DNA of 64,000 nucleotides from Novosphingobium sp. SCN 66-18 (GCA_001725355.1 MEGD01000005.1:116037-180036), one strand, 5' to 3'. Shown: positions 8,088-14,669, counted from the stretch's first letter. Notes: generated from the letters alone by a model not told the origin. Translations and numbers: made by a program.

Positions 8088-8605
8088 GACGCGGCCCCGG
8101 CCAGGGTGCCGCCCTGCGCCACGCGCTCCACCACGAACACCGGCTCGCCGCCCTGGCGCGTGAAGCCCAGCGCCTTCAGCTCGGCCGCACGCTTGCCGTC
8201 CAGCGCCGTAAGGATGGCCTTGCGATCGAGCGACGTGGTCACGCGCAACAGCGCCTTGGCCCAGCGCAGGCCCTGCAGGCCCGCTTTGGCCTGGTCCTCG
8301 TCCTTCACACCCAGCGAGAAGCGCCCCGCCTTGGTGCCGACGGTGCAGCCGCCCAGCACCGTGGACTTGCGCTTACCGCCCGTCAGCTCGGCCGCGTTGG
8401 CGGTCCACCACGGCTCCAGCTTTTCGCGGATCACCGCCCGCTCCAGCAACAGCGGCTCGAGCTGGCTATCGGCATCGGTGTTCGCGCGGGCGATCGCGGC
8501 ATTGCGCGCCGTCTCGGTCGCTTCGATCATGCTCTCGATCGTGGCGAAGCGCTCGAGCATGCTGATCGCCGCGCTGGTCGATCGTGGCGTGCGATGTCCG
8601 CTCAT
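8084..8605 (-). CDS. Gam-like host-nuclease inhibitor
   Basis: A 173-residue protein resembling the Mu Gam family, which binds DNA ends and shields them from host exonucleases. Supporting features are an N-terminal coiled coil (MLERFATIESMIEATETAR), a mid-section of the type WWTANAAELTGGKRKSTV, and the beta strand GTKAGRFSLGVKDED, followed by a DRKAILTALDGKR helix. The family call is by pattern, not by search. It overlaps both neighbours by 4 bp, so it is translated in a coupled cluster. Confidence 0.72.
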   Translation of the reverse strand: MSGHRTPRSTSAAISMLERFATIESMIEATETARNAAIARANTDADSQLEPLLLERAVIREKLEPWWTANAAELTGGKRKSTVLGGCTVGTKAGRFSLGVKDEDQAKAGLQGLRWAKALLRVTTSLDRKAILTALDGKRAAELKALGFTRQGGEPVFVVERVAQGGTLAGAAS

Positions 8606-8793
8606 CCTGTCACCGTTCCCGAAATGTCGAGGAGCACCGCGTCAAGCTGCGTCTGCCGCCTCAATTGAAGTTCCGCCAGCCGGCCCGCCTCGATCTCGCT
8701 GATGACCTGGCACAGCAGGCGCTTCGTCACGCGTACTTCCGCCATGTCGTCGTCACCGGCGGCAATCCGGCGCAGTTTCACGACGTCGATCAT
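8602..8793 (-). CDS. hypothetical phage protein (63 aa)
   Basis: Starts MIDVVKLRRIAAGDDDMAE and ends LDAVLLDISGTVTG; probably one or two helices. The ATG at 8793 is chosen because it overlaps the upstream stop (ATGA) and its own stop overlaps the Gam start in the same way. No function recognised. Confidence 0.6.
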   Translation of the reverse strand: MIDVVKLRRIAAGDDDMAEVRVTKRLLCQVISEIEAGRLAELQLRRQTQLDAVLLDISGTVTG

Positions 8794-8987
8794 CACCGGC
8801 TCCGGAAGGCCGCGCGCAGATCCGCGGCGATGCCCTGCGCCTGTTCCTCGAGCGCATCGAACTGTGCCGGCCCACGCACGCCGCCGGCCACTTCGCTGCA
8901 CAATGTGTCGAATTGGTCGCGAAGCTGGTCGAGCTTCACTAGGAGGCTTGGCGGATCAATCCACCGAAACGCTTTGGGGGCCGTCAC
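8793..8987 (-). CDS. hypothetical phage protein (64 aa, GTG start)
   Basis: The protein reads VTAPKAFRWIDPPSLLVKL then a helical segment DQLRDQFDTLCSE. The GTG at 8987 is preferred over an ATG 50 codons upstream because a GGAGA ribosome site lies 8 nt before it and the longer version would be translated through the hairpin/U-tract at 9008-9039. First gene of the leftward block that leads to gam and HNH. No domain recognised. Confidence 0.55.
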   Translation of the reverse strand: MTAPKAFRWIDPPSLLVKLDQLRDQFDTLCSEVAGGVRGPAQFDALEEQAQGIAADLRAAFRSR

Positions 8988-9007
8988 ATCGTCGTCTCCG
9001 GCACATG

Positions 9008-9039
9008 AAAAAGCCCGCTGACCGGTCGGGTCGCGGGCT
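9008..9039 (-). terminator. hairpin plus U-tract in a phage leader
   Basis: Minus-strand AGCCCGC pairs with GCGGGCT across a 14-nt loop and five T residues follow. It sits 20 nt before the GTG start at 8987. No leftward gene lies just upstream (the neighbour is on the plus strand), so it looks more like a leader attenuator than the end of an operon. It closely resembles the element at 2785-2817. Confidence 0.65.
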
Positions 9040-9129
9040 CCAGATGCAATTGTGGCGGGGTCGTTTTTGGCCGAATGGTGGCCGTTTCGGCAGTGTCGTT
9101 TTTGTGCCGGTTCACGCTCGGCTACATTT

Positions 9130-9144
9130 GTTCTCATATTGTTC
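9130..9144 (+). promoter_or_regulatory. LexA (SOS) box upstream of the SRAP gene
   Basis: GTTC-N7-GTTC with spacer TCATATT is an exact match to the alphaproteobacterial LexA operator. A TATGCT hexamer (9145-9150) abuts it and is a good -10 candidate, with the ATG six nucleotides further on. LexA bound here would block the promoter. Confidence 0.8.
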
Positions 9145-9156
9145 TATGCTGGACGG

Positions 9157-10221
9157 ATGCGACTCAGCCCTCTTGCCCGGCATCACGGCCGCCTGGTCAC
9201 GCTCGCCCTGGCGGAGCTCGAGGACGCGCGCGCCCGCGCCTGGCATGGCGAATTCGAACGCACGCGCGGCCAGCGCCTGGCGCTTGCCGTTCTCGCGGAT
9301 GCCGGCATCGCCGACCAATGGCAGGCCCGCGCCTATTGGGATCTGCTGGCCTACGAAGGGTTGGCCGGGGAACAGGAAACGGACGCGCGCTACACCGTTC
9401 ACACCCGGCTGACCGGGTTGCTGCGCGATTGGCGCTATCGGGCAATGCTGCCAGATGATGATCTGCTCCGCGCCGGCAGTCTGATGCGGCGCTATGCGCC
9501 CGATCTTGATCTGCAGTCGGGAACGGATCAGCATCCCTGCATGTGCAACCGCTATGAGCAGCTCGAGCTGGATCTCGTCGTTGCCGATTACGACGCGGAA
9601 CCGGTGCGCCCGATGAACGGCGGCCCGCCGATCGTCCATCCGCGCGATACGGGAACCGTCGTGCGCGTCCGGGACGGCCGCCGCGTCGTCGATGCGATGT
9701 CCTGGGGCTTTCCCGTCTATGTCCGGGGGCGGATCGGGCGCAGCGGCCAGCAGCTGAAGCCGCGCCCGGTCAACAACGCCCGGTTCGATAAACTCGCCGG
9801 CTTCTGGAAGCGCTGGGCCGTCAATCCCGCGAACCGCTGCCTCATGCCGGTGCGCCGCTTTGCCGAGGCGGCGGGAAACCCGGGCATGATGACCACCACC
9901 TGGATCGCGCACCGCGATCACCGCTCCATGGCATGGGCTGCGATCTGGACGGACGATTCGGAATGCGGGCCGGTCTATTCCGGCGTCACCACCGCCAACG
10001 CGCCCGAGCTGCAGGACATCCACGATCGCTGCCCGCTGCTGCTGGATCCGGAGGAGTGGGACGCCTGGCTTACCCTGCCGTTCGACCAGCTCGGCCGCTT
10101 CGATCGGCCCTACCCCGCCGATCGGCTCGTCATCGATCGCACCGCCGATCTCTGGTCGGCCAAAAGCCGCGCCCCCGCGATTCGAGGTCCGGGCATGGCG
10201 CCACCGTCGACCGGCGAATAG
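9157..10221 (+). CDS. SOS response-associated peptidase (SRAP/YedK-like) with N-terminal extension domain
   Basis: The frame is open from 9157 to 10221 (354 aa). Residues 129-354 are an SRAP domain. HMCES/YedK proteins start with Met-Cys and use that Cys to crosslink abasic sites in single-stranded DNA; here MCNRYEQ begins at 9541. The Asn of PVNNARFD, the Glu of RRFAEA and the His of IHDRCPLLL correspond to the other active-site residues. Residues 1-128 form a helical unknown domain (LAELEDARARAWHGEFERT) joined without a stop codon. Either the product is a fusion or a second start is used at 9541 (only a weak GGA-rich site precedes it). A LexA box controls the 5' start. Confidence 0.85.
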   Translation: MRLSPLARHHGRLVTLALAELEDARARAWHGEFERTRGQRLALAVLADAGIADQWQARAYWDLLAYEGLAGEQETDARYTVHTRLTGLLRDWRYRAMLPDDDLLRAGSLMRRYAPDLDLQSGTDQHPCMCNRYEQLELDLVVADYDAEPVRPMNGGPPIVHPRDTGTVVRVRDGRRVVDAMSWGFPVYVRGRIGRSGQQLKPRPVNNARFDKLAGFWKRWAVNPANRCLMPVRRFAEAAGNPGMMTTTWIAHRDHRSMAWAAIWTDDSECGPVYSGVTTANAPELQDIHDRCPLLLDPEEWDAWLTLPFDQLGRFDRPYPADRLVIDRTADLWSAKSRAPAIRGPGMAPPSTGE

Positions 10222-10230
10222 GCGCCGCGA

Positions 10231-10899
10231 TCAGTGCAGCCCGATATGCGCGATGGTCAGCGCCTCGTCGTCCACCTCGCGGCACACCGTGCCGAACTCG
10301 CCACGCCATAGCGCCAGCGCGTCGCACAGCAGCTTGCGCGCGCGCCGCACGTGGATGCGGTGGCGCCGGGCGACAACGGTCACGCCCATATCGTGCGCGA
10401 TCAGGTCCAGCACGGCCGCTGGCGCGATCCGCGTCCCGCCCCGGCCGGCGCAGATCTCGGGCAACCGGGCTCTCCAGCGCGAATAGGCCATCTCGCGCCG
10501 CACCCAGCCCAGCCGCTCCAGGAACAACGCGTCGCTCGCGCGCGATTTGTCCACCCGCGTTTCGAAGCTGGCGGTCTGGATCGTCGCATCGCGTCCGATC
10601 CGTTCATGCACCGCCGCGATCTCCAGTGCGATGCCCAGCTCGTCGGCCGACAGCGCGCCCGACTGGAATAGCCGCGCCAGCGCGCCCGTGCGCGATCGCG
10701 CCACGTGGGCATGTGTCTGCACGGTGCCATAGGGTTTGTGGCCGAACCGCTCGCGCGCCTCGCGCCGCTCCTTGCGCAGCGCGCGCTCGGCGGCGGCGAT
10801 TTCGGGATGGCGCTGCGCCCAGGCGGATCGGCTACGGCTGCGCCTTGCTTCGGCGATCTGGCCCGCCGTCGGGTTCCCTGCTTTCGCTGCCTTGCCCAT
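10231..10899 (-). CDS. hypothetical phage protein, possibly DNA-binding
   Basis: A 222-residue basic protein, not recognised. The N-terminus is rich in Arg/Ser (RRSRSRSAWAQRHPEIAAA), the middle is helical, and the end carries VVARRHRIHVRRARKLL, which could be a recognition helix. The ATG at 10899 is chosen because a longer start would overlap the upstream gene even further; the overlap is still 68 bp. It converges with the SRAP gene, leaving 9 bp between stops. Confidence 0.55.
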   Translation of the reverse strand: MGKAAKAGNPTAGQIAEARRSRSRSAWAQRHPEIAAAERALRKERREARERFGHKPYGTVQTHAHVARSRTGALARLFQSGALSADELGIALEIAAVHERIGRDATIQTASFETRVDKSRASDALFLERLGWVRREMAYSRWRARLPEICAGRGGTRIAPAAVLDLIAHDMGVTVVARRHRIHVRRARKLLCDALALWRGEFGTVCREVDDEALTIAHIGLH

Positions 10900-11305
10900 G
10901 CGCCGGATCGTAATCGAGCACCGGCCCGGCCAGCAGGGTCGCATTTGTGCCGGTTTCGCCATCGGGCGGCATCACCGTCCACCCCAGCGCAGCCAGCACG
11001 CGCAGCGCGCTGGCGCGATCGTCGGGCAGCGACAGCCCGCGCCCGCCCGGGCGGCGAAGCAGCAGCCCCTCGGCCGCCAGCCGCTTCACCGCGCGGCGCA
11101 CCCGGCTGCGGTGGGCGTTCACGCCGGCGGCGATCTCGCCATAGCTCGGGCTCGCGCCCCACCGGCGGATATAATCGCGCACGAACCGCAGCACGAGCAG
11201 CCGGGTGCTGGCGATCTCCGGCGCCAGCCGCAAGGGCACGGGGTCGCCACCGCCGGCGTAATCGCCGCCCCCCACGGCCACGTTCATAAAACCGCCCCCG
11301 GACAT
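10832..11305 (-). CDS. LexA-like winged-helix DNA-binding protein without protease domain
   Basis: A 157-residue protein. Residues about 34-95 (TRLLVLRFVRDYIRRWGAS, then PSYGEIAAGVNAHRSRVRR) match the helix-turn-helix of LexA N-terminal domains, ending in a wing (RRPGGRGLSLP). No S24 self-cleavage domain follows. The start at 11305 is chosen because a TATGTT hexamer ends six nucleotides before that ATG, suggesting a leaderless transcript; Met at 11287 (with GGGGGCGG upstream) is an alternative. It overlaps the next gene by 68 bp. Likely a phage regulator. Confidence 0.65.
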   Translation of the reverse strand: MSGGGFMNVAVGGGDYAGGGDPVPLRLAPEIASTRLLVLRFVRDYIRRWGASPSYGEIAAGVNAHRSRVRRAVKRLAAEGLLLRRPGGRGLSLPDDRASALRVLAALGWTVMPPDGETGTNATLLAGPVLDYDPAHGQGSESREPDGGPDRRSKAQP

Positions 11306-11314
11306 GAACGGAAC
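11300..11314 (-). promoter_or_regulatory. near-consensus LexA box over the start of the winged-helix gene
   Basis: On the minus strand the sequence is GTTC-N7-GTCC, one mismatch from GTTC-N7-GTTC. It overlaps the putative -10 (TATGTT) and the ATG at 11305. One mismatch makes this uncertain. Confidence 0.35.
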
Positions 11315-11778
11315 ATAGCAGGAATCTCTCGCTTGGGCGAGAGCGGGCATGCAAATCCGGGCTTACCGTGCTATCCGGCGCTTGGGTGCCACGGCGTGCA
11401 CGCGCAATAGGCGATTGTAGCTCAGAGCATAGAGCGCCGGTTGAAATATACCGGAGGTCGGGGGTGGCGACAATTCCCTCAGTCCAGCCGAAGAGGTGAA
11501 AGGCGTGTAGAGGCGGGTGGCACCCGCCTGGAGAACCTTTGCGCCGCTACTGGCTACCCAGCCACGGAAATCCAAGGCCGAAAACACTAGCTCAAAACGA
11601 TCCAGTTTTCAGGTGGCAGAGCAGGTGCCACCGTACAAATCAAATTCTGTCCGAATAAAACATAGCCAGCGCTACAACTGCACATATCAGAGCAAGGAAA
11701 TAGCGCGACCGTATGAAGGTTTTCATATCCAACTCTATTTGCCTCGCCCGAGATTGAAATCCGCGTAGAGTGGATCGA
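11306..11778. other. gene-free structured stretch in the prophage
   Basis: No convincing coding region in about 470 bp, and the sequence is visibly richer in A+T than its flanks. It holds the tRNA-like element plus three further hairpins: a near-perfect 19-bp palindrome at 11511-11529 (AGGCGGGTG/CACCCGCCT), AAAAC/GTTTT at 11594-11609, and GGTGGCA/TGCCACC with a 7-nt loop at 11612-11632. A small inverted repeat TCTCGC/GCGAGA lies at 11326-11341. None is followed by a clear T-run. Function unknown; a non-coding RNA is possible. Confidence 0.5.
11411..11487 (+). pseudogene. degenerate tRNA-Phe(GAA)-like element
   Basis: The sequence folds as a tRNA-like cloverleaf. The acceptor is 11411-11417 against 11480-11486 (five of seven pairs), followed by TA at positions 8-9. 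The D stem is GCTC/GAGC. The anticodon stem is CCGGT/ACCGG (11437-11441 with 11450-11454) around GAA, and the variable loop is AGGTC. It departs from a working tRNA in three ways: the D loop lacks GG, the anticodon loop has 8 nt, and the T arm (GGGGG/TCCCT) has a 10-nt loop without TTCGA. Best read as a decayed or phage-modified tRNA. Confidence 0.5.
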
Positions 11779-12165
11779 TCACTTGCTCCTCAGCACCGTC
11801 GTCACCAAGTGCCCGGCCGTCGCCAGCACCACGCCGATCACCGCAAGCGCCAGGCCCGTCTCGAACACCATCGCCCGGCGCGAGATCGCATCCATGTTGG
11901 CAATGCCGTCGTACCCCGGCGCGGAGATATCCATGGCCAGCGATCCGATTGTCATGGCAACGCCCGCCACCAGCATGAGCCAACCGGTCGGCGTCAGGGC
12001 GCTACCTGGTGCTTGTGACCCGAGTTCATCAGCAGGGCCGAGCTCAAGGCCGGGCCGCTCGTCTGAAACGGGGTCCGCATCGTTCACCTTGAACACGTAA
12101 ACCCAAACAAAGATGATCGCCGCAAACACAACGACCAATACGACAATGATCTGCCCTGCGTTCAT
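11779..12165 (-). CDS. predicted membrane protein of the lysogenic operon
   Basis: A 128-residue protein with an N-terminal transmembrane helix (IIVVLVVVFAAIIFVWVYV), a polar linker, and two more hydrophobic segments (GWLMLVAGVAMTIGSLAM and LALAVIGVVLATAGHLV). Its ATG overlaps the stop of the WYL-TerB gene (12162-12165). It ends the repressor operon. No family recognised; expression from the repressor transcript suggests a function in the lysogen, such as a membrane effector, but this is inference. Confidence 0.65.
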   Translation of the reverse strand: MNAGQIIVVLVVVFAAIIFVWVYVFKVNDADPVSDERPGLELGPADELGSQAPGSALTPTGWLMLVAGVAMTIGSLAMDISAPGYDGIANMDAISRRAMVFETGLALAVIGVVLATAGHLVTTVLRSK

Positions 12166-12929
12166 TTGCGCCCCCCGATCCTCTTCAATTCATCCTGGAT
12201 GGTCGCGGCCCAATCAGCCTCGCTTTCGTGTAGCACATGGTCAGCTGCGACGACGTCAGCGCATGCCTCGATCGCGAAGCGAGCCAACGCCTTTGCGTCC
12301 GGCGCCCGTCCGATCGCGCGCACGGCGCGCGCCACGTCGCTCCCGTCCGGGGCAAGGCGTGGGTACTCGGCGATCACCCGCTCGTAAGCCGTGTCAGTGC
12401 CGCCGAAGAACCGGAAATAGCGCCCGAAATGCCGCTCGATCGCGGCATGTTCCGCCGGGTGGAATTCGTCATCGCACGCGGCCATGAATACCATTAGGCG
12501 CGCGATCGCGGTCAAGGCCGGGTCGTTGGCCTTGATCGCACCGCTTTCGGCAAGCGCATGCGCGTGGGCGATCGGGTCCAGCACCTCGCCTGTCTGCGGG
12601 CACCACATTTCCGTGATTCGGTCGAAGCGGAACGTGCGGAACCCTTTCCGCTCATGGCAAAAGGCGTAGAGGGTATCGATCCGCCCATAATTGCCCACCG
12701 CGCGGATGAAGTTGATCCGCCGTTGCGTCCGCGCGCCAACGTCATCGGCATAGCCGATGATCACGCTTGCACCGGAAGTTTCGTCACGCTCGCCGTCGTC
12801 GGCATCATCCTCGGGGTCGGGGTCGCGCACCAGCAGGTCCCACCCAGGCAGGATCGGCGGCTTGACCCGCTTGCCAACGAGAATTGTAAGCAAGCCCTCC
12901 CATTCCGGCTGCCCTGCGGCAGCGGTCAC
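12162..12929 (-). CDS. WYL-like and TerB-like domain protein
   Basis: A 255-residue protein. Residues about 55-125 resemble a WYL-type ligand-sensing domain (INFIRAVGNYGRIDTLYAF, then FRTFRFDRITEMWCPQTGE). Residues about 140-250 resemble TerB, an all-helical domain with conserved acidic residues (LMVFMAACDDEFHPAEHAA and ACADVVAADHVLHESEADW). WYL and TerB domains occur in stress and anti-phage systems. It overlaps both neighbours by 4 bp in the repressor operon. Domain calls are by eye. Confidence 0.7.
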   Translation of the reverse strand: MTAAAGQPEWEGLLTILVGKRVKPPILPGWDLLVRDPDPEDDADDGERDETSGASVIIGYADDVGARTQRRINFIRAVGNYGRIDTLYAFCHERKGFRTFRFDRITEMWCPQTGEVLDPIAHAHALAESGAIKANDPALTAIARLMVFMAACDDEFHPAEHAAIERHFGRYFRFFGGTDTAYERVIAEYPRLAPDGSDVARAVRAIGRAPDAKALARFAIEACADVVAADHVLHESEADWAATIQDELKRIGGRK

Positions 12930-13162
12930 TCGGCAGCGACCGGCAGCTGGTTGCCCGGCCCGTCAACGCGGATGCGCTGTTCCGCCGCCTCCTTCAAGGC
13001 TGCGATCGGATCCTTGTTCGTCGCGCAGATCCACCCCTGCCCCGTCGCGGTGCTCACGTTCACCTGGAACGCCGCGATCTTCTTGTTCTTCACGATCGGG
13101 AACATAGTCACCCGGCTGCCTATGCGCGCCAGCTTCTCAAGCTGCTCCTCCAGCGTCGTCAT
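12926..13162 (-). CDS. small hypothetical protein of the lysogenic operon
   Basis: A 78-residue protein (MTTLEEQLEKLARIGSRVT at the N-terminus, later IAAFQVNVSTATGQGWICA). The start at 13162 is preferred because GGGGGCAAAG precedes it and it overlaps the repressor stop. Short beta-rich proteins of this type are usually annotated as hypothetical. It links the repressor gene to the WYL-TerB gene by ATGA overlaps on both sides. Confidence 0.6.
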   Translation of the reverse strand: MTTLEEQLEKLARIGSRVTMFPIVKNKKIAAFQVNVSTATGQGWICATNKDPIAALKEAAEQRIRVDGPGNQLPVAAE

Positions 13163-13557
13163 CTTTGCCCCCTGAATTGCTGCTGCGGTGAATGAACTGA
13201 CTGCGCCGTCGGCGGCGCGTCCGCGGCGAGAGACGCGCCGGCCAGCGCGATCATCAACTGGCGTACCGCGTTGCGCTCTTTTGCGTTCAGATCGTGAATA
13301 AGGCTCAGCCATTCACGATCCTCAGCCGTGCACGTCAAATCCGATGTATTTGGGGATTGATCCTCAGTGTCGCCCGACAAGTATTCTGGCGAGGTTTCCA
13401 GAACGCGGGCCACCGCATGGAGGTGAACGGAGCCCGTCTTGTTGTCGTGGATCATCTTGAAGATGGTCGGCTGCGACACGCCAACCCTGCGGGCCAATTG
13501 GCCCTGCGTGATGCCCTTCGCCTTCATCAGGGCCTGGAGGCGCGATCCGATGATCAT
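13159..13557 (-). CDS. XRE-family phage repressor (CI-like)
   Basis: A 132-residue protein with an N-terminal helix-turn-helix (LQALMKAKGITQGQLARRV, then GVSQPTIFKMIHDNKTG). It lacks the C-terminal S24 protease domain, so it would not be inactivated by RecA-stimulated self-cleavage as lambda CI is. The start has an AGAGG site. It is divergent from the Cro-like gene across the operator region at 13568-13631, the classical immunity arrangement. Expected to repress the rightward early operon and to drive the downstream lysogenic genes. Confidence 0.82.
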   Translation of the reverse strand: MIIGSRLQALMKAKGITQGQLARRVGVSQPTIFKMIHDNKTGSVHLHAVARVLETSPEYLSGDTEDQSPNTSDLTCTAEDREWLSLIHDLNAKERNAVRQLMIALAGASLAADAPPTAQSVHSPQQQFRGQR

Positions 13558-13567
13558 GCCTCTATCT

Positions 13568-13631
13568 AATAGCTGTGGCTATTGGCGGCGATGAACCTTT
13601 AGGTATTGACTCGGCAATAGCCAAGGGTATT
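13568..13631. promoter_or_regulatory. immunity operator array between repressor and Cro-like gene
   Basis: AATAGC-TGTG-GCTATT at 13568-13583 is a perfect inverted repeat, and AATAGCCAAGGGTATT at 13616-13631 is a weaker version. Extra CAATAG/TATTG half-sites occur at 13602-13608 and 13615-13620. TTGACT (13606-13611) with a 17-bp spacer to ATTGAT gives a candidate rightward promoter. Repressor binding here would cover both promoters. Confidence 0.65.
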
Positions 13632-13640
13632 GATAGCCGC

Positions 13641-13991
13641 ATGTTCGGCATCGACTCACCCGAATCGGCCCTCAGAGACGCCGTTGCCCGCATTGGTTCG
13701 CAGGGCGCGATGGCGCGTCTGTGTGGCGTTCGCCAACCATCGGTCTGGAAGTGGATCAACCGCGCGAAGGCCCTCCCCGCCGAACACGTCCTGAAAGTCG
13801 AACAAGCCACCGGCGTATCCCGGCACGATCTGCGACCGGATATCTATCCGCGCGACGACGCCGCCCCTTCCAGTTCAACGCCCGGTCCGATGCACCATCC
13901 ACGGTCCTTCGGGTCGTACCCGGGCACGGCGCCGGCTGCGGAGTCTTCCTCCGCCGTCGGCGCCACCTCGGCCGCGGGGAATCGGTCGTGA
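13641..13991 (+). CDS. Cro/YdaS-like phage regulator
   Basis: A 116-residue protein. Residues about 7-65 form a YdaS/Cro-type helix-turn-helix (ALRDAVARIGSQGAMARLC then GVRQPSVWKWINR, ALPAEHVLKVEQATG). The C-terminal 50 residues are low-complexity Pro/Ser/Ala. The ATG at 13641 is preferred over an ATG at 13575 because the longer form would be translated through the operators. First gene of the rightward early operon. Confidence 0.75.
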   Translation: MFGIDSPESALRDAVARIGSQGAMARLCGVRQPSVWKWINRAKALPAEHVLKVEQATGVSRHDLRPDIYPRDDAAPSSSTPGPMHHPRSFGSYPGTAPAAESSSAVGATSAAGNRS

Positions 13992-14095
13992 CGCGCGCGT
14001 TGATCTCTGCTGCCATGCGCCCCGCTACCACCGCGCCGGCCGCGCATATGCTGCAATCGCGCAGCGCACCTGCAGCGCGGGGTGACCGCGCGTGA
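13988..14095 (+). CDS. possible 35-residue ORF
   Basis: A GTG start overlaps the stop of the Cro-like gene and the stop overlaps the next GTG start, so the ORF fits the coupled-translation pattern of the operon. The product (starting VTRALISAAMRPATTAPAA) has no recognisable features. Weakly supported. Confidence 0.25.
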   Translation: MTRALISAAMRPATTAPAAHMLQSRSAPAARGDRA

Positions 14096-14562
14096 CGCTG
14101 CACCGTCCGCCCCTCTCCATCGATGCCGGCCTCGCCCGCATCGCCGGGCAGCTGCCCGATGGCTGGGCGGGCATGGCGCAGGCGGTCGAGCGCAGCGAAA
14201 GCCTGGTGCGCGCCTGGGGCCAGCCGGGCCGCCGCGAACGCATCCCGCTCGAGGAAGCAATCCGCCTCGATCTGGCCTACCGCGCCGCCGGCGGCATGGG
14301 CGCCCCGCTCTATGAGACTTACGGCGCCATGCTCGATGCCGCGGGCGTCATGGCCTTTGCCGACGAAATCGCGCTCGGGCGCCATGCCGCGCTGATGATC
14401 AAGGAAACCGCCGAGGCCAACGCGGCGGCGATCATCGCCGCGCAGCCCGGCCGCACCGACAAGGATCGCCGGCAGGCCATGCAGGAAGTCGAGGAGGCGA
14501 TCGCCGTCCTTCACCGCACCCGCGTTCTCCTGGGCGGGCCATCCGCAACCGGCCCCCCGTAA
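14092..14562 (+). CDS. phage regulatory-type protein, CII-position
   Basis: A 156-residue protein with GTG start and a GGGTGA site. The middle (WAGMAQAVERSESLVRAWG, then IPLEEAIRLDLAYRAAGG) reads like a helix-turn-helix followed by helices, and the C-terminal part (MQEVEEAIAVLHRTRVLL) is a long helix. Proteins like this follow Cro in many alphaproteobacterial prophages and occupy the place of CII. Function is inferred from position only. A strong terminator follows. Confidence 0.55.
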   Translation: MTLHRPPLSIDAGLARIAGQLPDGWAGMAQAVERSESLVRAWGQPGRRERIPLEEAIRLDLAYRAAGGMGAPLYETYGAMLDAAGVMAFADEIALGRHAALMIKETAEANAAAIIAAQPGRTDKDRRQAMQEVEEAIAVLHRTRVLLGGPSATGPP

Positions 14563-14607
14563 GCGACCCTGCCTTGCGCACGACCCGGCGCAAGGCCCCG
14601 CACCTGT

Positions 14608-14669
14608 GGGGCGGGCGGACACCCGGCTGAGTTCATCCCGTCCGAAGCCGCCACCCGCCCCGCTTTTTT
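14608..14669 (+). terminator. intrinsic terminator in the early operon
   Basis: GGGGCGGG (14608-14615) pairs with CCCGCCCC (14654-14661), with an inner CGG/CCG, followed by six T residues. It separates the regulatory genes from the downstream early genes and is a natural point for antitermination control. Confidence 0.8.

Noticed and set aside
11363-11587. 74-codon ORF on the minus strand over the tRNA-like element
   Set aside because: It is read antisense through a tRNA-like structure and has no ribosome site; such ORFs are common false calls over tRNA genes.
11306-11778. Retron or diversity-generating element around the structured non-coding stretch
   Set aside because: No reverse transcriptase gene is present anywhere in the window and no template/variable repeat pair was found.
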